Origin: Tetrapyrgos nigripes
Taxonomy: Eukaryota > Basidiomycota > Agaricomycetes > Agaricales > Campanellaceae
Assembly (NCBI GenBank): GCA_013368315.1
Contig: JAACJM010000068.1
Location: 186,001-250,000, forward strand
Reading direction: 5' to 3'
Length of the DNA stretch: 64,000 nt
Shown piece after piece: positions 46,342 through 56,893 of the stretch; positions within the stretch are counted from its first letter, which is position 1; each line of letters opens with the position of its first letter. The position numbers were made by a program, and so were the translations under genes. The notes below the pieces were generated by a model that was given only the letters and a program-made list of their open reading frames with translations, ran no database searches and was not told where the DNA came from.

Positions 46342-49040
46342 TCAAGAAGTGAAGACATCAGAAGGAAAAGGTGCTTGATAATTCCACATTTCATTCCAGA
46401 ATTGCGGATCTTGGAAAAGCGCAGACTCTGTCCAACCATCAGCTGCGTAGTTTTCAGTATATACTGTGTAGTTCGAAGGTGTTTGGTCCATGTAAAGATT
46501 AGTTTGACTGAGACCAGTCTGAGGATGATATATGGATTGTGGGTTCTGAGGTAATTGGGGTGTGGGAGGGGATAGAGACGTGTAAGGATCCGAAGGAGTT
46601 GTCTGAAGATCATATGCAAGACCTGGATGAGTCGAATACTGACCAGCAGGCGTATGCATGTTATGTGCGTGAAGCTGGTACTCCGAGGGAGACTCGGATG
46701 AGCTCGTCCTTGGAGTAACATCAGAAGCCTCCGTATAGCTCTGAGAGGGGTGAACCCGAGCCGAAGTCCCCATGTCTGCGTGACCGTCCTTTGAATTTCT
46801 ATCTTTCTGCCTCCTGTTGTGAGCCAACTTTTCCTTATTCTTCCACAATCCCAATACTCCTCCAATAAGCATCGAGCTTCTCTTCGCCGGATGCTCTATC
46901 CCTGTCGTTGGCCCTGTTCTGGATCCTCGCGCCCTCGATGTCTTTTCCAACAGTCCCATAACCTTCTTCAACAATATATCCTCGGCTCCGGGTATCTCCG
47001 CGCCTGTCGTATTCCACACCAAAAGTTTATGAGTGACCAGGAAGAGGGCAGTGAAGGAGATCATATGGAAGACATAATCTGGACTTGTCCCAAGTAAGGC
47101 AGGGTCGGCGTCCAGAAGTAAGATCAGGATGTGTTCCATGAGTGGACGCGCGTCACCGCCCCATAGATACATAATATCGTGCTCGTTGGGTGTCTTGGAG
47201 GAGTGGGAATTCGAGGGCGATATAAGAGAAGCTCTACTAACGTCAGACTCGGCAAACTGGGTAAACAGCAGTCGAGCAGCGTGAAGGGATTGTTGAAGGA
47301 CGAGGAGACGACAACAACACAAGACAATTTCGAGCATACGGAAGTAGAACTGGTCGTGTTCTGCTAAGACTGTATGGCCACACACAAGAGACAGGGTTAG
47401 TGATAAACAATTGTTTTGTCTGGAAACCGAGACTACTGACCTGGTAAAGGCGAAACCAATCGCTTCGATATCCTCAAAAAATCTAAGGCATCGAATATTT
47501 GCTTATACCATCCATCAACATCCCCGGGTGCGTTCAGTGAGGCTGATACACCCAGGTTCATCTCTTCAAGCATTCTCCCGAAAAGATGCAGTCTTGTGTC
47601 CCGACATTTCATTACATCAGGAGAGAGAACATCAATGGACAGAGGGAAAATTTCGAAGTACTTGGCCAGCATTCCTCGTCGGCGACCACCATGAGAAGAC
47701 GGGTTCCGACGGGCTCCGGCGCATAACCTGATGAGAGTAATTCAAAATGTCAGTGACGGGATGTAAGGAAAAGAATGTGCAAGATGTACAGTGAATCTGT
47801 ATTCAGGAGTGCGACCCACTGCAAAGAAAGTGAAGTGAGAACGATAGTCAAGTCACAAACCAGATGGAGACATACCAATCTCGTCAAGTCCTCAGCTTCC
47901 TTCAATTCATCATCCTCAACCGTGGTTTGACCGTCTGTCGTGCCTGCTTGCAATTTCCTCAACGCAATCAGCTTCTCTGGAGCCTTCTCCAGCTGTATTT
48001 CGCTCGCCAAACTCAAGGCTGCAGCTAGCAAAAGGTATCCGTCTCTCATACCGTTGGCACTGGGCCCGTAAGTTATAGGAGCCCATACCGAAGATATCAG
48101 AAGAGATTGAATGGATTCTAATGGGTCAGCCTTTTGGGGGTTGAGAATGACTTGTGAAATGATTTCATTGGATGAGACTTGAAGCTGGGGAAGGACAGAA
48201 GATATGAAAGGGTCGGATGAGTAGCGCGATGCGACGGTGCAACAGACGAGATCAACGATAGAGTCGGCACCATTAGGGTCAGGTGAGGAGTGAGGTTGGG
48301 ATTGTTTAGAGTGAATGAGGTTGATGTTTAACCAAGGAAGAAAATGAGAGGTGAAACTGGATGAAAGCAGGTGTGAAAGGCGGAGAACGGGAAGATGGAA
48401 TAACGACGTACATATCCAGTAGATCTTTGATCTTCTCTGGGGGTAGAGTATCCGATAACTTTTGGGGTGAAGGAAGAGGAGTGGATGCCTTGCCCTTCTC
48501 GTTGACAGCTGAACCGTAATGCTCAGTAAGGTATCGGTTGGTGAGCTCTCGAAGACTCCCTATAGGTGTACTCCAATTCCAAACGGAAGACGCGTGTTCC
48601 GGAGGGCTTTCGCCAGAGTACCCCCATTTTCCGGGAGCTAGCATAGAAAAGTTCCATAGATCGGGAGGTAGAGCAGTAATTTCGATCGGTATTGCCTGAG
48701 TTACGCTAGTCAACTCGGACTCGTCTGTCGTAGTAGGGAGAGGCGAGAGAGCGTTGGAAGTGTTTGACCTGGAACTGCTGAGACGGAGAACATGCTCGCG
48801 AGCTTGTGTCTTGGGAGTTAATGAGGTTTGGAGAGCTCCCTTGTCCATCTCCTCGTACGAACAGAAAATGTCCAATGTCCTGCAGCGATGACATTTGACT
48901 TTCGCTGTGTCTGAGCTGTTCAGATCCTCCAATAGCTCGCAACGTTGTTTGTTCTTTCTGCATGTTGCACATGCTTGCAGGGATCGGGAGCGTTTTGAGG
49001 GCCCGGTTGAGCTGATAGAGTTCTCAGCTGGGCGTTTCAT
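46342..49040 (-). CDS. Zn(II)2Cys6 transcription factor, tandem copy 2 (intact)
   Basis: A fungal binuclear-cluster regulator. Exons (minus) 49040-48412, 48356-47876, 47818-47790, 47727-47441 and 47369-46342 measure 629, 481, 29, 287 and 1028 nt, which sum to 2454 (817 aa). The N-terminal DNA-binding domain has a basic leader (PSKRSRSLQA), six cysteines, and the C-x15 loop. The middle homology region starts LLD, then FTSHFLPWLNINLIHSK across the first intron. The C-terminus is Gln/Pro/Ser/Tyr-rich, a possible activation domain. The first intron is 55 bp because an 8-bp deletion removed sequence just before the acceptor, leaving TCCAG. The deletion would look like a frameshift if the intron were missed. 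The targets are unknown. Confidence 0.85.
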
Positions 49041-49164
49041 TGGGCAATGGTGAGGTGGTGGTAGTAGGTGAAGAAGACAGGCTGCGGGTCATCGTGGAAG
49101 TTAATAGCAATGATAGTCTCGGTTTTTCGTCCCAAAAAGGAACTTGGATGCGTGTATGTTTTCG

Positions 49165-49310
49165 CTGCGCTCTTTGCAACGTATTCCTCATTTGAATCAA
49201 TCCCTACCCCGCTTGAATCTGGTCTCGCATCCTCCTCGGCATCTGCCAATGCTTCCATGAGCCCTCCCTCAGACGTATGATAGATGGCTGAGGGTGCTAG
49301 GCTACAAACT
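49165..49310 (-). repeat. Inverted repeat, right arm
   Basis: Partner of 45821-45957. The next bases (to about 49365, including GAATGCCAAGAGAATTGAAAAG) are the reverse complement of the copy 3 5' flank near 54080-54100. The whole block therefore appears to be flipped relative to the other copies. Confidence 0.88.
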
Positions 49311-49837
49311 GTGAGTAATTTCAAGCCGTCGATGTCGAAGAATGCCAAGAGAATTGAAAAGTATACGTAGTTGGACTACGCATTTTCGTCAAATGAGTAG
49401 AGTAAGCGGGGGGAACGTGCAAAGTCCTCTTACATAGAGTACGTATGTTGGTTCTAGCCCACACACCCAGCAGTAACCAATATTCCGTGGCCAGAAGTTA
49501 ATTAGGAAACATCAAAATCTCTGGCGCTCGAAAACGGATTCGAAAACTTTAAATTTCCGAAGCCTCGGCAAGCGATCCGATTGGCTCGGATCCGCTTCCG
49601 ATAAATTTCTGCAGCACGAAAACCTTTCGTTTCCAAACGAGTTTCCTGGTCCTTCGAAAACTTGACCTTTCCGAACTAACTTTTGGCCAATGAATATTGG
49701 TTAGTGCTGGGTGTGCCAGACTGCTACTTCTTGAACCTTAAGGTTTTGGGAACCTAATTTAGGGCTTAAGGTAGAACACTGGTCGTTGGCATAGTATGAC
49801 TACTAACATTTGTATACTGTACTAGTAGGGAGGCAAC

Positions 49838-50027
49838 TGTCACGGCTCACGGAGCCTCAGTTGTGTTGCCAAAAGACCGTGATGTCACGGCTCACGGAGG
49901 GTCTATTACCTTCCAAGATATATACCGTGACATCAAGAACAATGAGAACTTGATGAGAACAATGAACAGGTTGGAACGTCACCGCGCCATCGGTTACCAG
50001 TTTTGGCAACTGTCACGGCTCACGGAG
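49838..50027 (+). repeat. Three copies of a 17-bp repeat
   Basis: TGTCACGGCTCACGGAG occurs at 49838-49854, 49883-49899 and 50011-50027, twice preceded by CAAC. It is unlike the surrounding sequence. It may be a mini-satellite remnant or repeated protein-binding site; no evidence separates these. Confidence 0.8.
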
Positions 50028-50240
50028 GCCTGGTTCAAGTTGCCATTGTCATTCCCAAAAATTGTGTCACGGCCCCAACCTCGGTTGTCTCCCTACATAT
50101 ATACTGGTACAGTATATGTACGAGCCCTACGTTTTGGTGGGGGCGGTTGCCCTCGGTTTGGCCTATTACATAGGAAGTGAAGCTTGCGAGTAATGTAGTG
50201 GAGGGTCAATATAATAATAGGGGAAGGGGATGTATTCAGA

Positions 50241-50598
50241 CTATTCTGGTATTCTGTCTAACGTCGATCTTAGTGCTGAATCAGACGGGACTTCAAACAC
50301 ATCCTCATAGACGAGACCCAACGTTTCTAAACTCTTCAGTTCTTCTGGTCGGGAAATGGGTAGATTCCCCAGCATCTGCAAGTCGCTCCCAAACGCTTCC
50401 TGTCCGAAAGATATGACCATGACGGTATGTGGCTCCGAGTCTGAATCAATTGTTTGAGCCACACCGACAGGATTGACCGTTCGGTTAATCCGCTTTACGA
50501 TAATTTCGAATGCTTCGTCTAATATCCTGTCTTCTAACTCTACGGAGAGGAATTTTCGGAGCCCCTCCCAGAGGACGCCGTAGCCTTTTACATACAGC
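50241..50598 (-). pseudogene. Orphan C-terminal exon of an unrecognised protein
   Basis: An open 118-codon stretch with a good acceptor (CCCTAG) at its start. It reads LYVKGYGVLWEGLRKFLSVE and ends SALRSTLDRIPE at a stop at 50241. The composition looks like real protein: amphipathic helices, then acidic residues. Upstream, near 50784-50837, a second short block reads VAINRLLPDRKLKRRLL, but no start or connecting exons were found. It is probably the tail of a gene cut by the rearrangements around the TF array. No family recognised. Confidence 0.4.
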
Positions 50599-51270
50599 TA
50601 GGGACCGATATGAGCAGCTGTTGATGATAAAACACTAGTTGTGTCATCGTAGACTATACAACTATGATCAGCTATAACTCAATCTCAATGACAGTAGACT
50701 TACTTGGGTTACGAATAGTGGAAGGGTGCAAGGGATGGTGGTGGTGCGTGAGTAAGAACGTTTGTTTAACGTTTGTTTATAGTAGTCTGCGTTTGAGCTT
50801 GCGATCGGGCAGCAGGCGGTTGATCGCAACGAGACCAGATTCAGGTGGGGTAGGGATTGATTCCAATGAGGAACACGTTGCAAAGAGCGCAGCATTTGCA
50901 TGCGCAGTGAGCACAGTTTGTATTGAGTCAAGGCTTAAATCGAGCCCTTGAAAAATACCCTAAACCCTCTTATACCTGAAGATTTTGGGAACCCGATTTA
51001 AGGCTTAAGGTAAAACACTAGCCGTCGACAATACTCTATTCGTAGCTAAAGGTAGCACCAATGCCAGTCATATCATATTTATGCCCTGTACAGAATAGCC
51101 AGAGATTTTAATTTTTGGCCGTCCGTAGTGATAGAAGTTAGTTTTCTCCCAGCAGCTTAATATGCAAGCCGCTTTCGAACTGCGTGCCGTTTTTCGAGTA
51201 GATAGGGAATAGCGTACATTATAGACGTCCAAAAATGTATATGTAAAAAGAGAGCACCCGCTTCAAGACT
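50599..51270. other. Spacer and 3' flank of TF copy 3
   Basis: From 50831 this region repeats 45893-46341 almost base for base (GACCAGATTCAGG..., TTAAATCGAGCCCTTGAAAAA), so copies 2 and 3 share a 3' flank of at least 440 bp. The part before 50831 is unique. Confidence 0.75.
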
Positions 51271-53972
51271 TCAAGAAGTGAAATCGTCAGAAGGAAGAGG
51301 TGCTTGATAATTCCACATTTCATTCCAGAATTGCGGATCTTGGAAAAGCGCAGACTCATTCCAACCATCAGCTGCGTAGTTTTCGGTATATACTGTGTAG
51401 TTCGAAGGTGTTTGGTCCATGTAAAGATCATTAGTTTGACTGAGACCAGTCTGAGGGTGATATATGGATTGTGGGTTCTGAGGTAATTGGGGTGTGGGAG
51501 GGGACAGGGACGTGTAAAGATCGGAAGAGGGAGTGGTCTGAAGATCATATGCAAGATCTGGATGAGTCGAAAACTGTTCAGCAGGCGTATGCATGTTATG
51601 TGCGTGAAGCTGGTACTCCGAGGGAGACTCGGATGAGCTCGTCCTTGGAATAACATCAGAAGCCTCCGTATAACTCTGAGAGGGGTGAACCCGAGCCGAA
51701 GTCCCCATGTCTTCGTGACCATCTTTTAGATTTCTATTTTTCTGCCTCTTGTTGTGCGTCAGCTTTTCCTTATTCTTCCACAACCCTAATACTCCTCCAA
51801 CAAGCATCGCACTTCTCTTCGCCGGATGCTCTATCCCTGCCGTCGTCCCTGTTCTGAATCCTCGCACTCTCGATGTCTTGTCTAACAGCCCCACGACCTT
51901 CTCCAATAACATATCCTCGGCTCCGGGCGTCTCCACGCCTTTCGCATTCCACACCACTAGTTTATGAGCGACCAGGAAGACGGCACTGAAGGAGATCATA
52001 TGGAAGATATAATCTGGACTTGTCCCGAGCAAGGCAGGGTCGGTGTCCTGGAGTAAGATCAAGATGTGTTCCATGAGTGGACGCCCGTCACGGCCCCATA
52101 TAGTCATAATCTCGTGCGCGTTGGGTCTCTTGGAGTGGGAATTCGAGGGCGATATAGGAGCAGCTCTACACTCGGCAAATTGGGTAAAAAGCAGTCGAGC
52201 AGCGTAAAGGGATTGTTGAAGGACGATGAGACGACAACAACATAAGACAATTTCGAGCATACGGAAGTAGAACTTGTCGTGTTCTGCTACGACTGTATGG
52301 CCACACACAAGAGACAGGGTTAGTGATAAACAATTGTTTTTGTCTGGAAACCGAGACTACTGACTGGGTAAAGGCGCAACCCATCGCTTCGTTATCCTCA
52401 AGAATTCTAAGGCATTGGATATTTGCCTATACCATCCATCAACATCCCCGGGTGTGTTCAGTGAGGCTGATACACCCAGGTTCATCCCTTCAAGCACTCT
52501 CCCGAAAAGATGCAGTCTTGCGTCCCGACATTTCATTACATCGGAAGAGAGGATACGAGTGGACAGAGGGAAAATTTCGAAGTACTTGGCCAGCATTCCT
52601 CGTCGGCGACCACCATGAGAAGAGGGGATCCGACGAGTTCCGGTGCATAGTCTGATCAGAGTAATTCGAAATGTCAGTGACGGGATGTCAGCAAAAGGAT
52701 GCGCAAGACATACAGTGAATCTGTATTCAGGAGTGCGACCCACTGCAAAGAAAGTGAAGTGAGAACGACAGTCAAAACACAAAACAAATGGAGACATACC
52801 AATCTCGTCAAGTCCTCAGCTTCCTTCAATTCATCATCCTCAACCGTGGTTTGACCGTCTGTCGTCTCCGCCTGCAATTTCCTCAACGCAATCAACTTGT
52901 CCGGAGCCTTGTCCAACTGTATCTCGCTCGCCAAACTCAAAGCTGCAGCCAGCAAAAGGTGACCGTCTCTCATACCGTCGACACTGGGCCCGTACGGTAT
53001 AGGAGCCCATACCGAAGATATCAGAAGAGATTGAATGGATTCCAATGGGTCAGCCTTTTGGGGGTTGAGAATGACTTGTGAAATGATTTCATTGGATGAG
53101 ACTTGAAGCTGGGGAAGGACAGAAGATATGAAAGGGTCGGATGAGTAGCGCGATGCGACGGTGCAACAGACGAGATCAAGGATAGAGTCGGCAACATTAG
53201 GGTCAGGTGAGGAATGAGGTTGGGATTGTTTAGAGTGAATGAGGTTGATGTTTAACCAAGGAAGAAAATAAGAGGTGAAACTGTGGTTATGGATGAAAGG
53301 ACGTGTGAAAGGCGGAGAACGGGATGATGGAATAACGACGTACATCTCCAGTAGATCTTTGATCTTCTCTGGGGGTAGAGTATCCGATAACTTTTGAGGT
53401 GGAGGAAGAGGAGTGGATGCCTTGTCCTTCTCGTTGACAGCCGAACCGTAATGCTCAGTAAGGTATCGGTTGGTGAGCTCTCGAAGACTCCCTATAGGTG
53501 TACTCCAATTCCAAACGGAAGACGCGTGTTCCGAAGGGCTTTCGCCAGAATACCACCATTTTCCTGGGGCTAGCATAGAAAAGTTCCATAGATCCGAAGG
53601 TAGAGCAGTAATTTCGATAGGTACTGCCTGAGTCGCGCTAGTCGACTCGGACTCGTCTGTCGTATTAGAGAGAGACGAGAGAGCGCTGGAAGTCTTTGAC
53701 CTGGAACTGCTGAAACGAAGAACATGCTCGCGAGCTTGTGTCTTGGGAGTTAATGAGGTTTGGAGAGCTCCCTTGTCCATCTCCTCGTACGAACAGAAAA
53801 CGTCCAATGTCCTGCAGCGATGACATTTGACTTTCGCTGTGTCTGAGCCATTCAAATCCTCCAATAGCTCGCAACGTGATTTGTTCTTTCTGCATGTTGC
53901 ACATGCTTGCAGGGATCGGGAGCGTTTTGAGGACCCGGTTGAGCTGACAGAGTTTTCAGCTGGGCGTTTCAT
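51271..53972 (-). CDS. Zn(II)2Cys6 transcription factor, tandem copy 3 (intact)
   Basis: Exons (minus) 53972-53344, 53280-52800, 52742-52714, 52651-52365 and 52292-51271 (629, 481, 29, 287 and 1022 nt) sum to 2448 (815 aa). The cysteines of the binuclear cluster are C24, C27, C34, C50, C53 and C60. The third exon is a 29-nt microexon. The first intron is 63 bp (GTACGT...ATAACCACAG). Without it the first exon stays open and gives a misleading 432-residue protein. After the cluster come the middle homology region (KIKDLLEI, then FTSYFLPWLN) and a Gln/Pro-rich tail (YTSLSPPTPQLPQNPQSIYH). The CATCR...CHRC layout resembles basidiomycete PriB-type regulators; that link is inference. Confidence 0.88.
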
Positions 53973-55059
53973 TGGGCAATAGTGAGGTGGTGGTAGTAGG
54001 TGAAGAAGACAAGCTGCGCATCATCGTGCAACTTGAAGTTAACAGCAATGTTGAATTGGGTCTCCAATAGCGACTACTTTTCAATTCTCTTGGCATTCTC
54101 ATCGACGGCTTGAACCCACCTTGGACCCTTATATTTGTATGCGCGTACAGGATGTTACATACTCCGGGAAACTATTGAGCCTTTGATTGAGCTAGAGAAC
54201 TCAGATATGTACATGTCTGAGGAGACCAATGACAATAATCTACTCGGTGTCTGCGTTAATCATGATTGACAATTTGCATGACACGAAAATCTTTCCAATT
54301 CGTATGCTATCATAAATTATCATTCGCTAATTATCCGTAGAGGGAGGAGGAGGAGGAGTCGTCTATTACCGGGAGGGAAAAGCAGTTGTTCCGAAGAACG
54401 GCTCTTGCAAGGAGCGGTCTCGCAAGGAAAGCACTTTCGCGTCAAGTACAAGCAGCGATACTATAGTGTGATGGTCATCGGATAAACGGTTAGACGAACG
54501 ACAGAGAGAGCGCCCTCAACATCGAGGATGTAGAAGGTGAAGAATGCGTATTGCAGCCGATAAAGATCAAACGGCCATTCCGCTGTCGCTGAGTAAGAGA
54601 CTTGAGAGATACGCAATATTTTGGAATTTGGGCTACCAGTGCCAACGAGCGCAGGCATGGCTTAAGCATAGCAGTATACTAACAACCTAAACACAAAAAC
54701 TTGATAGTCAATAGAGGTAGCAAGCAGAGAAACGAGGACAAGACCAACCTTGAGTAGATAAAGGATCCCGAGACTGTGGACAACCGGAGAGTCCATCCTT
54801 CACAATGAGCAAGTAATGCATGCTGGCGTCGACTTTGAGTCAAACAGTCAAGGCCGCTCTCATAGATAGCGACACTTTGAGAGAAAGAAACATCTCCTGC
54901 TGACTGACGCAGCCATCATTGAAGATAGCTGCTGTTATCCAGATAGCAAAATGCCCGGGAGGAGAGCCAGAGGAACACGACGAAACATTGGAGACAGGAG
55001 CAATTGCAGACGGCAAGAGTCCATGCAAAGTTGATAGATTGAACTGGGAACAAGACTGC
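53973..55059. other. Intergenic, 5' of TF copy 3
   Basis: About 1.1 kb. The first about 150 bp are shared with the other copies. A purine-rich run (AGGGAGGAGGAGGAGGAG) lies near 54341-54358. A 65-codon minus-strand frame at 54461-54658 and a possible small upstream exon near 54740-54810 were noticed but give no recognisable product. Confidence 0.45.
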
Positions 55060-55593
55060 CTATCCTCGACTTATGGATTCCGAGCCCAAAAGTCCCCTCA
55101 CCCATTTCCTAAGCCACCCGACACCGAGACCCTCCTGTATCGACTTCCGTCTATCGACGACGCTGCGGCCCAGCTGAGATGCAATTGGGGATAGATACAC
55201 ACTAAGAACAGCCCTAGTTACAGCAGTCATGATAAGTCGCTGGATAAGAGTGAAAGAAAAAACGAATACTCACCAAACGCATCCTTGTATAAGAGGAGCA
55301 AAAACTTGGTCTCGAGCAGTCACCCACAGCAGAGGTGCCCATTGGACTGTTACGATTTCTGACGGTCCTGTTGAACCCACGGCAGCCTCCTTGACGTCTC
55401 TCTTTCTCGATTTTTCGTACAACGACTCGGTCTCGGCATCGTCTGAAGATGCATGGGAGTGTGAGGGACCGGCATTCCGTTCAACATGGACATATCGCCC
55501 TATACTTCGTAAATAGCTGAGTTCATAACGCAGCTCTGGGATAGGCGGGAGACTAGGCCGCCGTGGACGATGAGAGTGGTGAGCAGAGGACAT
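55060..55593 (-). CDS. Small conserved fungal protein of unknown function (157 aa)
   Basis: Exons (minus) 55593-55274 and 55213-55060 sum to 474 nt. The N-terminus is basic and Pro-rich. The segment PSLPPIPELRYELSYLRSI and the later WVTARDQVFAPLIQGCVW resemble a small family of fungal proteins I know only as a domain of unknown function. After the intron comes a membrane-like segment (AVLSVYLSPIASQLG), then a basic C-terminus. A single-pass membrane protein is possible. The start codon lies 81 bp from that of the divergent FCP1-like gene, so the two probably share one promoter. Confidence 0.7.
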
Positions 55594-55674
55594 GACGCGG
55601 TATAAGGAGGAGGTAAGCGTCGCGCGGCTGTAGCCGACACCGTCAATAATGAAAACGCCGAATTCGCAGCTTCC

Positions 55675-56893
55675 ATGTTGAAGAAGCCACTGGTCTTTGG
55701 TCCTTCTCTGACTGGACTTCTCAACAAAACAGCTCAGATGGGTGCAACCCTTAGCCCAGAATATATCGACATTTCTACTCGTCCAACAGCTTTTTCGAAT
55801 CCTCCTCGCAAACTTCTGGTACTCGACCTGAATGGTTCTCTTCTCCTACGCACAAAACATGTTCAAAGAAATCACAGTAATATGCGGACCGTACATCCTA
55901 GGCCGTACATGCGATCTTTCAGAGACTACCTGTTTCATGCACGCGTGAAAGAATGGCTCGACACTGTGGTCTGGAGCTCTGCGCAACCGCATTCTGTAGC
56001 GGACATGGTGGACAAGTGTTTTGGTGATAGAAAGGCAGATTTCAAAGCTATTTGGGCAAGGGACACACTTGGGTTGAATAAGTACCAGTATTGTGAGTTT
56101 GTTTTCCTCTCCAAATTGACTATGCTCATCATTCTGTCCAGCTCAAAAATCACAAACGACTAAAGATCTAAAGAAGATATGGTCCGCGTTCCCGTCACAT
56201 TCTGCATACACGACTGTCTTACTAGACGATTCACCCCGAAAAGCGCGTCAGCAACCATGGAATCACCTATGCATTCACGAATACGACTCGAAAATGCGGT
56301 TGAAAGACGTAGAGGTTTGGAAATGCGTCAATTCTTCCTCCAAGTCGTCAAAAAACGCGTTAAAGAAGGGGGCAAAGAAGGAGAAGAAGAGGCAGAAAAA
56401 ACTTGTCGAAGGAGGTGTTGAGGCGACGAGTATTCCTCCTCCCACCGAGCCATCTTGTCCTCACGAGGAAAAGCCTGCCGAACACAGTGCCATTCTAGAC
56501 CTTGACCATAACACCAGTTATGACCAGACCCTTTTGGCGATCATTGGAATCCTCGAAGCTCTAAAATCCCAAAACAACGTCGCATCGTGGATACGTGCCG
56601 GAGGTTTGAGTCGCGTCGAACCTGTACCGATACCCAAGTTATCCTCTCTTCAGCTTCTTCGCAGCGTCAACTCTGATCCTGACGTAGTCGCAGAAGATGA
56701 AGAAGGGAAAGAAGTAAATGTGAACGAGGAAGATGAAGGTGGGGCCAGAGAGGATAGGAACTCGGAGACGAAACTGTTGGATGCACACGATACATGGTTT
56801 GAACACCTAGAAATGGTGTCGGCCTGGGCGAATAGAGGAAAGGCTGCGCTAGACAGATTAGAAATTGAGGTTGACCCAGGTGTGCGAGGGTAA
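55675..56893 (+). CDS. FCP1/SCP-like HAD phosphatase-domain protein
   Basis: Exons 55675-56092 and 56142-56893 sum to 1170 nt (389 aa). The NIF/FCP1-homology domain starts KLLVLDLNGSLLLR. The nucleophile is Asp51, but the second position of the usual DxD is Asn53. The rest of the HAD core is present: RPYMRSFRDYLF, VVWSSAQPHSVADMVDKCFG, and the motif YTTVLLDDSPRKARQQPWNH with the acidic DD pair. A Lys-rich segment (KNALKKGAKKEKKRQKK) and an acidic stretch follow, then a C-terminal helix pair. Related proteins dephosphorylate the RNA polymerase II tail or membrane-associated targets. Because of Asn53, activity is uncertain. Confidence 0.85.

Larger units (their letters stand above)
49041..50240. 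other. Rearranged spacer 5' of TF copy 2
   Basis: No intact gene. The copy 2 5' flank ends near 49100. An inverted segment (about 49140-49370) and AT/GC-mixed unique sequence follow, then a stretch with three short repeats. A minus-strand frame across the inverted segment reads GLMEALADAEEDARPDSSG, possibly a fragment of a lost exon, with no domain recognised. Confidence 0.55.

Noticed and set aside
48306..49040. TF copy 2 as a truncated pseudogene
   Set aside because: The apparent frameshift is an 8-bp deletion inside intron 1. With splicing, the five exons sum to a multiple of three.
52674..53972. 432-residue single-exon TF in copy 3
   Set aside because: It reads through two introns. Splicing restores the middle homology region and the C-terminal half.
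42350..54010. Mobile element as the cause of the TF array
   Set aside because: No transposase, reverse transcriptase, terminal repeats with target duplications or helitron ends were seen; segmental duplication explains the pattern.
54461..54658. Small minus-strand frame with a membrane-like segment
   Set aside because: Possible tiny exon upstream, but no consistent gene model or family.
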